Shown here: in pieces, positions 11,868 to 25,087 of the stretch
How positions within the stretch are numbered: position 1 is the stretch's first letter
Layout: each line of letters starts with the position of its first letter
NCBI GenBank assembly: GCA_946894095.1
Contig: OX335665.1
Location: forward strand, 7,450,001-7,514,000
Source: Incurvaria masculella
Lineage: Eukaryota > Arthropoda > Insecta > Lepidoptera > Incurvariidae
Direction: 5' to 3'
Length of the DNA: 64,000 bases
Translations under genes and position numbers: made by a program
Notes under the pieces: generated by a model
Database searches by the model: none
What the model was told of the DNA's origin: nothing
What the model saw: only the letters and a program-made list of their open reading frames with translations

Positions 11868-14060
11868 TAATGCCACTGACAGAGCCGCTGGTCGCTCCAG
11901 ACCGTCATCACCCGCCCGTGCTTTTTTCTCTTGACTTGCAATCTGAGGTGTCTTTGTCACATAGCCGCCTGCCTCGCCTCATGTACCGGGCCGCCGATTA
12001 TGTTGAGATTAATTCAGCGATTGCTGCTGTGGACTGGAAAACCGGCAGAGCGTGCCGTAGTTATCTTTTACGAAAACATACTTCAGATAATTAAAAATAA
12101 TGTTCCTTTGAAACGCAAGCGTTCAGATCGCTATCCTGCTTGGTTCACTCCTGGACTGTGCCGTCTTTTTAATCGCAAAAACAAGGCCTGGATTAAATGG
12201 AAAACTTATGGAAACATCTCGGATTATGAAGTATTCTCGTTGATGCGAGATCGGTTTAAACGAGCCTCAGCTAGTTGCTACAGCGAATACCTGAAAAAAA
12301 CTGAGGATGGAATAGCAACTAATATAAAAAACTTTTGGTCATTCATCTCAAACCGTAGGAATAGCAGCGCTTATCCAGCTAACATGAAATTTCGAAATCA
12401 AAGTACTTCTGAACCGTCTCTCATTTGTAATTTATTTTCTACCTACTTTAGTTCAGTGTACGAGCCTACGGTTCTGAAATTAGAAACCTGGGTACCACCT
12501 TCTACATCAGCAGGACACAACATTTGTGTTGAGTCCCTGCATATTACTTATGAGGCTATACTGAAGGAAGTGAGGAGTTTGGATATAACTAAGGGCGCTG
12601 GTCCAGACAGGATCGAGCCGTACTTTCTCGTTCACACTGGTGAGACAATTTCCTGTCCTCTATTCATTATATTCAATATGTGTCTTGCAGAGGGTGTTTT
12701 CCCTGATGTCTGGAAAATTGCTAAAATAACACCAGTTCACAAGGCAGGGTCCAAGGCTGACGTCGAGAATTATAGACCAATATCAATTTTGTCCACCTTG
12801 TCAAAATTATTTGAGAAGTTAGTACACCAAGTTCTTTATCCATTATTCCACAACCTATTCATACCGCAGCAGCATGGTTTTATCAGAAAACGATCTACGA
12901 CTAGTAATCTCCTTGTCTACACAGATTTCCTATTTGAAGCACTAAATGATGGGGAACAAGTCGATGCCGTTTATACGGATTTTAAAAAGGCCTTTGATAA
13001 GGTGGACCATATGCGATTACTTGAAAAATTAGCCTTCAATGGGATCAGAGGTAACCTCCTCAGATGGTTTGCATCATATATCGTGAACAGAAAGCAGAGT
13101 GTCGTAGTAAATGGGTTTGAGTCTGAAATGGTCACAGTCACATCTGGTGTTCCTCAAGGATCAATCCTTGGTCCTTTTTTGTTTATTTTATTTATAAATG
13201 ATGTCATTGATTGCTTTAAAAATTGTTCTTTCTTAATATATGCTGACGACATCAAAATTTTTAAAATAATTCGTTCTAATACAGATTGTTTAGATTTGCA
13301 GTGTGACCTAAATCGTTTCTTCCAATATTCTATAGTCAATAAAATGTACCTTAGTTTTCCCAAGTGCCATCAGATTACTTTTACAAAAAAACGTGTTACT
13401 CTAGAGTTTCTGTACTCGCTGGGAGGTAACTCACTGGGAAGGGTCGAGCATATTCGCGACCTAGGAGTTACATTGGATTCAAAACTTCACCTTGATCTAC
13501 ATGTTGAAAAAATCACTATTAAGGCTTACCAAATGATGGGATTTGTTTTACGCACCTCAAAGCAATTTAAGAACGCCAGTACCTATAAATATCTATATAC
13601 ATCACTGGTTCGATCACAGCTGGAATATGCCGCTCCTGTTTGGAACCCTTACTATGACAAATACCGACATGCCATTGAAATGGTCCAACATAAATTTCTT
13701 CACGTTATGCACCGACGTTGTTGGCAATCTCAACTCTCCTATGACAGCCTTCTTAAAGTGTACTCTTTACTCAGCTTATCAAATCGTAGAACCCTACTGG
13801 ATATGACTACACTACATAAAATATGCAACAATCAATTTGACTGCCCTGAATTGCTTTCTAGTATTTCATATAATGTGCCACAACGTACCACAAGGAGCCG
13901 AGTTATGTTTAATTCAAAACTGTATCGGACCAACGCTGGTAACCGTATACCTATCCATAAAATGTGTGATAAATTCAACAGAGTATTTCCTGATCTAGAT
14001 ATACACTATCTCAGTAATATTGACTTTAAGAAGAAAGTTGCAGCAACCCTTTCATCATAA
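11868..14060 (+). pseudogene. Jockey/CR1-type LINE reverse transcriptase, 5'-truncated
   Basis: Long frame from about 12045 to the stop at 14060 with RT motifs in order: NYRPISILSTLSKLFEK, QHGFIRKRST, YTDFKKAFDKVDH, SGVPQGSILGPFLF, the catalytic FLIYADDIKIF (YADD) and IRDLGVTLDSKL. The protein ends with a typical jockey-group C-terminus. Upstream, in another frame (11868-12045), PLVAPDRHHPPVLFSLDL is the end of the endonuclease domain, so one frameshift near 12045 separates them. The rest of the endonuclease and ORF1 are absent. It copies its own RNA into the genome when intact; here it is inactive by truncation, though the RT core itself is open. Confidence 0.93.
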
Positions 14061-14449
14061 TCCATTTTAATTTTATATGCTTGTTTGTGTAAAATTTCAT
14101 TTTCTTTATTTTCTTTTTTGTTAATTAAGTTTTTTTTTTCTTTTACCCATTTAATTAAGAATGATTCTGCCATGCATGTTATCATGTTACACTCATACTT
14201 TATCTGTGCTCAATTTTTGAAACTTGCAACCTTCAGTTATATTTTGTTTTATTATTAACTTTTATTTTATGATTAGCCCGATGCTATGTTTGTTTTCTTT
14301 CTGAAATAATAGCCCTTTAAAATTCTTTTATATTACATGTGAAATGCGGTGCTGGGTACATATCTAGTAAATTAGTATTAAATTGTCTTTTGTATCTTAA
14401 TCATGTCTGTATCTGTTTGCTTTTCCAAATAAATAAATAAATAAATAAA
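14061..14449 (+). mobile_element. 3' UTR and AAATA-rich tail of the jockey-type LINE
   Basis: T-rich untranslated segment ending TTTTCCAAATAAATAAATAA, the short-repeat tail of this LINE. The far boundary is ACACAG at 14450. Confidence 0.8.
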
Positions 14450-15054
14450 CACAGTATTTAGTATTCAGTATATTTATTGACAAAAAGATTAAAGTAGCCA
14501 ATTAAAAACATCAATGCAATTATTATCTATAGTTCACAGTAAGCGATGAAAGAAATCTACGGATGATCCCGCCTCTGAAATTATGATTTTTTAACGGTAT
14601 TTATGACCTGTTAATTTATTGACTTAATTAATATGTTGATTTTGATGTGCTTTATGTTTGACTCTACACGTGTACTCGTGATTATGTGCGTGATGGTATT
14701 AATTTATTCGTTAATAAAATAAAATTTATTTATTTATTTATTTATTATAGAAACTTAACAGCTATTTATGGTTACAAATAGTACAGGTATTTATCAAATT
14801 GTTAAGCCAATTATAAAGTTTCACAATTTGAAAATTGGTTGACATTATAGGTACCTATGATGTAAGAATACAAATTCAAAAAATATCCTAAAGGTTAATC
14901 GGACATATGTGGGGGGTGGGGTGCTGGAATCTTTGTAAGAAGCGTGAGTAGGGTGTGTGGGTGTGAGTTGAGGGTGTGTATGTTTGTGTGAGGAGTGCGC
15001 GAAGGTTGTGTTAGGGTTTAGTTATGTTTTATTTTTGACATTTTTTATCTTTAA

Positions 15055-15597
15055 GGTGGCCCAACCAGGCGGGCCTAACTCATTCGCGGGCACGGTACAA
15101 AACCGTGCTGTTGCGCTCTGGGACCTTCTCTGTTTCAAAGAATAAGACAGGCTCCGTGATGAGGAAGATGCAACATGTCCACAAAAAAGACAATGTGCAT
15201 AGTGTATGATTTGGTAAGATTTACGAAAATTTTAATTTAAAAACGACTTATAGCTAAAAGTAAACCACGACCGCTGCAGTAAAAATTTGGAACAAAAACC
15301 TAATAGATTATAAATCTTGATTAAATAAGCTATGTCTGATGACTAATCTTTTTAAGATGTTCTTACTTAATCATTGCGTAATCCACCTCTAAAGTTATTG
15401 TATAAAACGCGCGAAAAATGCGAACTTTCGGACCTTATAACATAGAAACCAAACACAATTTTACAATGCCAATGGTCATCAGACATCTAGTTCGATCAAA
15501 TAAAGCTATTTTGAGCAAAATTTTGGATCTCTGACAAGAAATATGGGCGTGATCTTCTTTCCCCTTTTGTATGGGGAGATGAGCGGGATGGGCCACC
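15055..15597. mobile_element. TTAA-flanked MITE, 543 bp (GGTGGCCCAAC family)
   Basis: TTAA at 15051 and 15598. Ends GGTGGCCCAACCAGGCGGG and GCGGGATGGGCCACC. Long internal non-coding body with CGCGCGAAAAATGCGAAC. An almost identical copy follows at 15989-16531; others at 44063 and 55170. Confidence 0.9.
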
Positions 15598-15988
15598 TTA
15601 AGACAGATGGTGATCTTGGAGAAGCTCTTTATTTTTTTTTGCAAATTTAGTTTTGTTTTAGTTTTTGTTTTGTATTGTACACTTAGCTTGACTGTACATG
15701 CAGAAGCCTAGCGATCAAGCGGCATTAAAGATTTGCGCCTACTGTATTTGATCTACAGAAGCAAGTTAAATGTCTATACATAAAAATCCCACGATTGATG
15801 CTGTACACCTACGGTGATTAACTTTACCTGACTTTAGCTCGCATTTTGTAGCTATTTATAAAATTTAGTTGCATTTCCAATGCCCTTTTTATTTACCACG
15901 ATTTTAAAAGATTTCTTCATAAAACCTCCCACAGCATCTGCGGCCTTTCCCATGACTGGCTTAAAAAATTACCATGTTACTGCATTAA

Positions 15989-16531
15989 GGTGGCCCAACC
16001 TGGCGGGACTAACTCATTCGCGGGCACTGTACAAAACCGTGCTGTTGCACTCTGGGACCTTCTCTGTTTCAAAGAAAAAGACAGGCTCCGTGATGAGGAA
16101 GATGCAACACGTCCACAAAAAAGATAATGTGCATAGTGTATGATTTGGTAAGATTTACGAAAATTTTAATTTCAAAAACGACTTCTAGCTAAAAGTAAAC
16201 CACGATCGCTGTAGTCAAAAATCGAACAAAAACCAAATAGATTATAAATCTTAAATTAATAAGCTATGTCTGATTTTTAATCTTTTTAAGATTTTTTTAC
16301 TTTATCATTGCGTAATAAACCACCAAAGTTATTGTATAAAACGCGCGAAAAATTCGAACTTTCGGACCTTATAACTTAGAAACCAAACACAATTTTACAA
16401 TGCCAACGGTCATCAGACATCTAGTTCGATCAAATAAAGCTCTTTTGAACAAAATTTGGGATCTCTGATAAGAAATATGGGCGTGATCTTCTTTCCCCGT
16501 TTGTATGGGGAGTTGAGCGGGTTGGGCCACC
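15989..16531. mobile_element. TTAA-flanked MITE, 543 bp, second copy
   Basis: TTAA at 15985 and 16532. Same length and orientation as the copy 390 bp upstream, closely similar. Piggybac-like target preference. Confidence 0.9.
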
Positions 16532-16535
16532 TTAA

Positions 16536-17850
16536 ATTTATTTTTCGAATGGCTTAGTGGAGGTGAAATAAAAAATGTGTTTTTATCTATATTGGGTGGT
16601 CGGCGCGTATGAGAAGCTTTTGAAGCGTCTACGGCTTTGTGAACGGTTTTTAAATAGGTTAGTATTGACCAAACTAAAATAGTTCTGTGTGGTTGTGCGG
16701 AACCGTGAATATAAACTACAACTGTATGCAGTGTTGTTTGTTTGCGTCAACCGCCAAAGTGATGGGATTGAATCTCTTCGAAGTGTTTACAATTATATTT
16801 TTGCTTTCAGCCAGAATTACTGATTCATTTGGTTGAAATCTGTCAATGCAATTTCTGAAACCCTTAAATTTCACTTTTATATTATAGACATGCTCTGCAC
16901 CTCATTTCAACATTGATTGTAAATACTTAAACCGTAGATGCTTAAACATAGTAGCTAATTTAATGAATAAATAAGTAATGGGTAGGTACACATAACGGAA
17001 ATACAAACAATGTGTAAAAACAAACATGAGAGTGCAAAATGTCTTTAGCGTTACCTTAACTGTCTCATGTGTTACCGCAAAAAGCACCGCAGGAGACTCG
17101 TAACTCAGGAGACATTTTCTAAGAAAGCAGCTATACACTTTTATCCTTGTCAAAGATAATTCCAATAGTTATAGTTCCAAGGGCGTTGTCCGAAATAAAG
17201 TTTACATATTAAATCAGTAACATAATGTTAAACTTAATCTTACTTGTCAATGGATGTCATACAGACACTCTAAGAGCACATGTTGCTAAGTAACTCCTTG
17301 AAAACACGTCAACACAAAATGGCGCCTGGTGCACTGCAATCATGTTAGATTTAATATTGATTTACACTAGTGGCGCCATATATGGGTAAGCGCAATACCT
17401 TTTTTCTGAGGTAATTCAGGATATTAAGAAATTTAAACACACTTGAGCTCAAGGATTTGAAAAATTCCACAAGATGGCATAAGCGACAAAAAAAAAAGTT
17501 TTTGAAAATAATGGGTATTATTAATTGATTAACCAAAGTAAGTGTAGAAATGTCTTATAGTGACTTGTCTTATAGTGACTTGTCTTATAATATCTTATAG
17601 ACACGTTCAAAGACAAGATAAAATTGTGTGGAGAAAATGGTTCCTAAGTTACCAATATTTTTCAGAGAAAATGTTACTAAAATTAATAAGAATCTTTAGC
17701 GAATGCATGCCAATAGTATGTGTAAAACTGTAGAATAAACACGTTTTTGTGACATGACAAAGTAGATTTTAAAATTATTTTGTGGAGACAGCTCAGGAAC
17801 ATCGAAAAGTTGATTGAGCTCTGAGGTCTGACCTTCCGCAAAATTTAATG
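16536..17850. other. Smad intron 1, nothing recognised
   Basis: AT-rich, with no open frame that resembles a gene. A short triplicated CTTATAGTGACTTGT motif sits at 17552-17590. Confidence 0.5.
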
Positions 17851-17854
17851 ACCT

Positions 17855-18490
17855 AAATATATGACCAGTGCGTCCTCCCGGTTATGACGCACGGATGTAA
17901 AACGAGGACTCGACGGTCGCCGTTGTCCAAAGGTTGAACGGTCCTCAGCGAGCAATGGAGCGAGCCACGCTGGGAATATATGTAACAACGGGATATGGTG
18001 CGCATCGTGGCAATCTGCCGATGTACCAAAAAAGTATTGGACAACGGATGGCACAAAGCACAAGTTGGCAGTGGGCTGGTCACATCAGCCGAAGATACAA
18101 CGACCGTTGGAGCCAAGGAATTGTTTGGCAGTAGCATTTAGATCTAAGTATGTATTTCATAATTGTGGACGGAAAAATATGTTATGTAAACCCGTGAAGT
18201 TTCTTTGCGGGTTCTTCTTTACTGGGTTGATCGAATCCGCGGATCTTTGTGACGTAACTTGGTGTAGTTTGACTACCAAAAAGTTTAAATAAATGAAATG
18301 AAATGAACAGTGTCCTAAACTGGAAGCCGCGGACAGGAAAACGGAGTGTGGGAAGACCACCCGCCAGGTGGGACGACGACATCAAGTGCGTCGGCGGAAA
18401 GCAGTGGTTCCGGACCGCTGAGGGCCGGAGGACTGGACGAAAATTAGAGAGGCATATGTCCAGCAGTGGATGCAAACATGCTGATTGACT
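17855..18490 (+). pseudogene. RTE-like LINE reverse transcriptase C-terminus, interrupted
   Basis: Frames broken by stops and shifts still show RTE-type C-terminal text: QRAMERATLGIYVTT, WQWAGHISRRYNDRWSQGI, then RKRSVGRPPARWDDDIK-like text at 18330-18390 and a final SSGC. Between 18135 and 18304 another repeat with an (AATGA)n tail has inserted, splitting RWSQG from the next part. Confidence 0.82.
18135..18304 (+). mobile_element. Short retroposon with ATGAA tail
   Basis: GTGAAGTTTCTTTGCGGGTT, TGATCGAATCCGCGGATC, then GACTACCAAAAAGTTTAAAT and AAATGAAATGAAATGA. Other copies at 21720-21945 (plus) and about 23745-23850 (minus). Inserted in the RTE remnant. Confidence 0.75.
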
Positions 18491-18659
18491 GACTAATGGT
18501 GGTGGTCCTCATCCTATTCGTTGTACTTTCTTACATCACTTTGAGACATTTTGTACGGACGAAATGTCCCTTTTGAGAAGTAGGTAGGTATTTATTATAT
18601 TCTTACATCATTCAATTTGACACATTTTGTATGGACGAAATGTCTCTTTTGACAATAGT

Positions 18660-18900
18660 TAGTATTAAGTGAATATACTTTTTCGTACTAAGCTTGTATG
18701 TTGCCTATTCCAAGGAATGTGACACGTATATATGTATAATCGCCCGTGAAGCAAGGACACATTAATTAAAGAAATATCTCTGTAAATACAACTACTTTAC
18801 GAATATACTGCAAGGCTGGACCCGAACCAGCAAAACATACCATTTGCAGGTATTGCATCTAACCAATTTCGCCACCTGCTGTATATAGATAATTTGGAAT
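18660..18900 (-). mobile_element. tRNA-derived SINE, second family
   Basis: On the minus strand, GGTGGCGAAATTGGTTAGAT (box A) and CTGGTTCGGGTCCAGC (box B) are well-formed tRNA promoter boxes, followed by a body with GTCCTTGCTTCACGGGCGAT. Copies or parts at 31695-31755 and 42640-42860. Confidence 0.75.
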
Positions 18901-19678
18901 TCTCCCTCTTCCCGTAATCAATGCCTCCTACTAACACAGTATTTACGATTATACCTAAATACATTAATTTAACGCTATACCTGCATTACGGACCTTGACT
19001 GCAAAGATCTGCAGTTGATTCCCAATATGGCGGGATAATTGAGGGGTTAAGGGCCTGGTACTAGCCAAATCGCAAAGTTAGACGAGGCACCCCAAGTAAA
19101 CTAACTAAGTCTGACGATTATAAGTGTCATCCTTACAATATATGATTCCTTGTCTAGGAATCGATTGATTTTCGTTAATGTATGTTTCCTTTTTCTATAC
19201 AAAATACATTGCGGAAACGGTGTCCATTTCCGAACTTTTTTGACTAAATGTAGAAATCTAAAAGCAAATGGAATTTTTTGTTTATGCATATATGCTGTTT
19301 TTGCTTATATCTAGAAATCGAATGACTTTCAGATTTCTAATGAGAAAAATCAACTTTTTAAATAAATGATGGAATAAAAAAATATTAACAATCCATTATC
19401 AGTCTGGAGTTCTATTTGGATTTGCTGAAGCGTTTCACTACATATTATTACATTTGTTAAAAAGTGCATTTGTATGGCGCGAGTAGTTGGCTAGTCCTAG
19501 CGCCTTAAGTGTAATGTGTCAGTGTCGATGAAAACTTTCTTTGGGCCACATCTCGGCTATGGCTTACATATTCCATCTCACAGGAGTAGCGGTATTTACT
19601 CAACGATTCAAATTGCACACCTTGGTATGAATAATTATTGTCTCCAATTATTGAAGCATTGCTGCATTGAACTAGGAA
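18901..19678. other. Smad intron 1, nothing recognised
   Basis: AT-rich intron sequence without a repeat or ORF that I can name. Confidence 0.45.
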
Positions 19679-20237
19679 TAGACTAGGAGGTCGCGACAAA
19701 AATGGTAACGATAATGTAAATGGCTGCAACTGGGTTCACATCATTAAGACCATCCCTCTGAAGCTAAATGTGTCGGTCTGCCTGTTCCAAGTGGTTGCGT
19801 TACGTAGATAAGGCGACTGAAAAAGTAGTTATGGTGACATAAAATATATATGATAAGGTAAATGGATGCAAATGACGAAGCATTAAAGTACCAGTACATA
19901 CTTGCTTGGCAATATAAAAACTGAACAAATATTTGATTGCATTTCTTAGTTATCGGTGATTTAGGTTACAGATATAACTTTAGGTATATTTAAGTATTTA
20001 GTAATAAAACCGACTGGTTATCGTTGTATAATTAATAAGTATCGATGTTTCCAGACAATCAGTATATTCATCAGCAGGTACATACCAGAATCTATTTTAA
20101 ATAGTCAATCTAGATAACGCAACCACTTGGCACGGACAGACCGACATATTTAGCATCAGAGGGTTGGTCTCTAACCTGTGAACCCAGATTCAGCCTTTTA
20201 CCTTATCGTGACCAAAAATGTCGTGACCTCCCGGAAT
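19679..20237 (+). mobile_element. 559-bp MITE (CTAGGAGGTCGCGAC family)
   Basis: Same length as the copies at 1181 and 55283; ends CTAGGAGGTCGCGACAAA and GACCTCCCGGAAT. Confidence 0.88.
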
Positions 20238-20856
20238 ATAACATGAGAATGTTTAATACAATCTTCTTTTTGGCAAATATATCGATCAATGCAGAATAGG
20301 TAGTACATTCCGGACGGGATTAACCTACAGTGAAGTACCTAAGAAATTAAAATGTGAAAATCAATAGAGGCTTAGTACACTGATAATCTAAAGGGCTTAT
20401 CATACCAGGCCTACAAAAGGCACACATACAATCCTAGATAAATCGATAATCGCATCACCTATAATCATACGACTGGTCTACAACTATGACAAATTATCAC
20501 CGGGTGATCCTGAGAAGTGAGTGATTGTAATAATTTTTAATGTCGTGCCGACATGGTACCAATACAACTAAATAATAATTTTAAAAAAAGTTGCATTTCG
20601 TGCCATGCGGGCGTGAAATTCAACAAAAATTAGGTACTACCATGACCACACGCAGTTCCTGTGCGAAACGTCAGGAGAAAATATTACCTACTATATGTAT
20701 AAATATAACCATGGTTACAAAAAGTCCTCAATTTATCACGCACTTGTCTGGATCGCCCGGTGATAAAATTTACCATGGTAGACCCCAGTACTTCAGAGCT
20801 ATATTCATAGCACTGTTCAGTCACTGCGGGTTTGCGTTCCGACTAATCTAGTCCTA

Positions 20857-21153
<297 letters not shown>

Positions 21154-21365
21154 TTAGAAAATAATTTGATAATTCGAAGGCGATTAGGGGCACTTTTGTT
21201 CCGTATTTAGACGGGAGCACAGACAGTGACGGGTGGCCATAGGTGCAGGGGTTGCCAGTAAAAATTTTGATTATTGCAGGAAATTAAATTCAGAGCTCGA
21301 TCTGGACTATTTTATTACCTGATAGACCGAGAGAAGAATAGTGTAATGCAATATTAAACTTTAAC

Positions 21366-21478
21366 TTTCAGAGAGCAACAAAACTTAGGACGAGATTAGC
21401 ACCGGCCTAACCATACAAAAACCGGTATAGTCCGGCATTTAAAGTTATTCTGCCCACTCTGAATCTCGCTCTGAATAC
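21366..21478. repeat. Short hairpin repeat (CCGG-TAGTCCGG type)
   Basis: TTCAGAGAGC...GATTAGCACCGG...ACCGGTATAGTCCGGC...CCACTCTGAAT, about 113 bp with a central inverted motif. Similar copies at 23865-23973 and 24146-24252, all in the intergenic region. Confidence 0.65.
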
Positions 21479-21719
21479 AACTATAAAATAAAATAAAATT
21501 AATTTTTTTTAAGGATTTTTTTAAAAATGTTAATATTTACTTCATATACAATATTAGAAGAATAGAAGGCGTTTACACCCGAAATAAATACTCAATATGT
21601 ATAATGATTAGGTTATTAAGTTAAGTAATTTATTTATTAATTAAGACTTTTCACATTGTGGGTTGTTGTTTCCTCGTAGTCCTTAGTTCTTTGCTCCAGA
21701 CCGTTCTACCAATGTAAGT

Positions 21720-21945
21720 TTGGCAGCAGCATTTAGGTATGAAATCATAATTGTGTTATATCATTTATGTGGACGAAAAAAAAGAAGACCAAAAAAAAAC
21801 ATAATTTATAGACCAGTGAAGTTTCTTTGCGGGTTCTTCTTCACTGGTTGATCGAATCCGCGGATCAATCAAATTGTGATATGACTTAGTGTAGTTTTAC
21901 TACCAGAAGTTGAATAAATAAATGAAATGAAATGAAATGAAATTC
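21720..21945 (+). mobile_element. Short retroposon with ATGAA tail
   Basis: Contains GTGAAGTTTCTTTGCGGGTT and GATCGAATCCGCGGATC and ends AAATGAAATGAAATGAAATG. Same family as 18135. Confidence 0.75.
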
Positions 21946-22121
21946 TTAACCAAGACGTTCAATATTATAAATTATGCGCCGATTTTTTTAATTAGAAAAA
22001 TTTTATTAGATTTTAGAATGGAGGAGTCAGTCCGATAAATTGTCCACAATGTCTTCGATTGAACAGTGTGGGTAGCCAAAAACCAATATTATAAAACCCA
22101 TAGATACTAAGCTTTTTATTA

Positions 22122-22617
22122 TGTAACTGGATATGGATGGCTAATACCAGACTGATCGTAACATATTAGACGAACACACAACATTGGAACTAGTTGCCTG
22201 GTTTTTTTTTATGTGACTGGACATGGATGGCTAATACCACACATTCTGTCATGGTATTAGCCCAACACACCACATGGGAGCTAGGTGCCATGCCAGGACC
22301 TTCCTTATATTGCACGGTTACATTGAACTGGATGGAAAACACGGACAATTTTCATTGCTGCTTCGACCATCGTTCATCCAATGCGATGGTACCAACCCTG
22401 GCGGGATTAACCCTACCACCTAGTAAGTAAGGAAGGGGACCTACAGTTTAACGTGGAATCCGAACCACGGCCAGCCTCTCTCAGCGGTCGAATGGTAACC
22501 TAACCTAACCTAACCTAACCTAACCTAATCCATCCAAGACCAGACCGGACCCAGCGTTGCTTAACTTCGGAGAGCGATCGCCGAAGTGTCGCGCCACTGG
22601 GCCATTGAGGCTGACAT
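22122..22617 (-). mobile_element. 5S-headed SINEs: a 3' fragment then a full copy with telomere-like insert
   Basis: 22122-22200 is a 3'-end fragment (GATATGGATGGCTAATACC). 22201-22617 is a complete minus-strand copy whose 5S-like head ends GCCATTGAGGCTGACA. Where other copies read GGTCACCC, this one has GGTAACC and a run of CCTAA units. Confidence 0.88.
22496..22528 (+). repeat. (CCTAA)n, insect telomere-type repeat inside a SINE
   Basis: About 6.5 units of CCTAA (TTAGG on the other strand). It sits in the 5S-derived head, at a place where sibling copies have GGTCACCCATCC. Confidence 0.95.
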
Positions 22618-22621
22618 TGTT

Positions 22622-22862
22622 GGAAAACACGGACAATTTTCATTTCCGCTCCGACCATCGTTCATTCAATGCGATGGTACCAATCCGGGCGGGAATTACC
22701 CTACCACCTAGTAAGTAAAGACTGAGAGTTACGTGGAATCCGAACCACGGCCAGCCTCAACGGTTGAAAATGGTCACCCATCCAGAACCCAACCGCGCTC
22801 AGAGGTGCTGACCCAGCTTATCGAATCGCAAGGCGTCGCACCAATGGGCTACCAAGGTTGAC
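22622..22862 (-). mobile_element. 5S-headed SINE, partial
   Basis: Begins in the body (GGAAAACACGGACAATTTTC) and ends with the head GGGCTACCAAGGTTGAC; the 3' tail is missing. Placed next to the copy above. Confidence 0.85.
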
Positions 22863-23744
22863 AAAATCAAAATCATTGCTGATCCATCACATTATTGTCT
22901 CAGTCTATTTACAATTAGAAAATTGTATAAACGCTGTTTTATATAACTTTCTAATAAGCACACTCTGGCAGTGTTTTAAATCATAATGATATATTTATGA
23001 GTATTTTTAGTTGATCAACACTAACTTACATCAACCTCAGACGGCCCTAAAATCAGAAGTGAAATCGGGGCACACAAATCCCTGTCGCTCAATGCGAAAC
23101 CAATGGTGCAGCGAAAACTCGTCGATCAAGATGTCTCTGACATTCTTTAACATTGAAAACAGGTATCTATCTGATACTTTCTGCGGTTCAACCACTTTGG
23201 CGATTAAAGCGAAGACTGGGAAAAACTTGTTGACTAAATAATCAAAGATAAATTGCCACTAATTGAGGCACGTAAACTTGGTGGGAAATTTGTATTCAAT
23301 ATGTACCTATTAACACTTGAAAATTTTATGTTAAAATGCCCAGAGTGTAGTAGTCATTTTACAATCATCACTTTTTCATAAGAACATAGAGCATTTTTAA
23401 AAATCTTAAGACTTAATTAACTCAAAAACTATTGATTTTAGACCCCCCCATTTCACTGAGCCAAATTTGTTGCAAATTAGCTCTGGAATGACCCCTTAGA
23501 AGGAATGTATCGAATTACCAAACACCCTGTATGTCAATCTCAAATTGATACCTTCCCAACCTTCCGAAGTTATATGCACAGGAGGTTAAATATTGCAATT
23601 TTGAGCGTTGAATGATTTGGCCATACATACAAGCAATGAATAGTCAGCTCTCGGACTAGTTATTTATAGATAGCTATGCTACATCGGCACGGAAAAATAA
23701 TGTAAATATGTTTTCTTTTCAACTGTATTTTAAATATTCCAAAG
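22863..23744. other. Intergenic, nothing recognised
   Basis: AT-rich sequence between the two head-to-head genes; a 76-codon frame at 23011 has no recognisable features. Confidence 0.45.
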
Positions 23745-24252
23745 CTGATTAATTTAAACTTTTTGGTACCTAGTCAATCTACACCAAGTTACGTCAAAAA
23801 CTGAACTATCCGCGGATTCGATCAACTCTGTAAAGGAGATTCCGCAAATAAACATTACCAGTCGTGTTCAAAGAGCACCTGTCAAAACTTAGTACGAGAT
23901 TAGCACCGGACTAACCTTACAAAAATCGGTTTTGTCTGACGGATTAAAGTCAGTCCGCCCACTCTGAATACGTCTGAAAAGATCTAAATGCTGGTGCCAA
24001 AGATTTTTTGGTAACAGTACAAGAATGGAATACACAGCCACCCTCAGTACGAATGGATGAAAAATAGAACTTACAATTTATGAATGCTTCAAGTAGCTTA
24101 CGAGTATATTGCAAATTCAACCAATTTCTTAAAAGCTTACATTCGTATTCAGAGAGCATTTTGTCAAAACATTGTACGAGATTAGCACCGGACTAACCTT
24201 ACAAAAACCGGTTTAGTCCGGCGTATTAAATGTAGTCCTCCCACTCTGAATA

Positions 24253-25087
24253 TAGCTGCAAATATTTGCAAAAACATGTGTTTCTTAAATAGTATCGAAA
24301 ATTAATAATTTAGCGTAATTTAAACGCCTCAATACATTAGGTGAACTCGGTTGCCAAGGTTTCGCCATTGCGCGGTTTTCATTTGTTTATTGAATGCATT
24401 CTTGTTTTCTTTCATTTTCTTCTGGTTTGTGGCTGGACTGATTTGGTGAATGGTTTCTGCAGACATGAAATAAATAATTCTGGTGAGTTGTAATCTTTTT
24501 TATAGTTTTTATCAAAGTTTTTTACTACATGCTGGCAGCTGCTACGAAGCCCTATATTAAGATTACAAACGCACAAATTAATTATTTTCATTTGTCTGCG
24601 ACACGTCTTTCGGGATGTATAAGTTTACTACGAACAATAACAATGTTGCCAAAGAAAAACTATTCAACTGTATTCTAGAACCCGACATAAAACTAGCTTT
24701 GAACTTTATGTTTGAATGGTTGGTTTATATTTGAATGGTTTCACTCACGATACAAAATCTGCGAGCTTAAGTATTTCACACACATTTTTCTCTGGGTAGC
24801 TGTGATACCCAGTCACAGGAATCTAAGAAAAAATTTTTTTTTAAGAAATGCTTTTGACTACCAAAAAGTTTTAATAAATGAAATGAATTAACGTTTTTTC
24901 ATCACTTGAGAGACCTAAAAATATTTAAAATGAACATACATCTAACAACTTTATTCCAATGTTTTTTTGCCAATATTGTCCGATCTAAAAGGCGTATTAA
25001 AAATATTAAAACATACAGACGTAGATTTCAACAATATTTTTTAGAATCCAAAATTTAAACGTTATCGCCCGTAGTATGGAGAATGTA
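24253..25087. repeat. Intergenic; includes repeat B fragment
   Basis: 24812-25061 matches the repeat at 35655-36010 in the same orientation (CAATATTGTCCGATCTAAAA region). 25062-25079 has TTATCGCCCGTAGTATGG, also seen at 36438 and 63423. The remainder is unassigned. Confidence 0.55.

Noticed and set aside
18182..18488. Minus-strand 97-codon frame at 18.2-18.5 kb
   Set aside because: Antisense to the RTE remnant and the inserted retroposon; no independent support.
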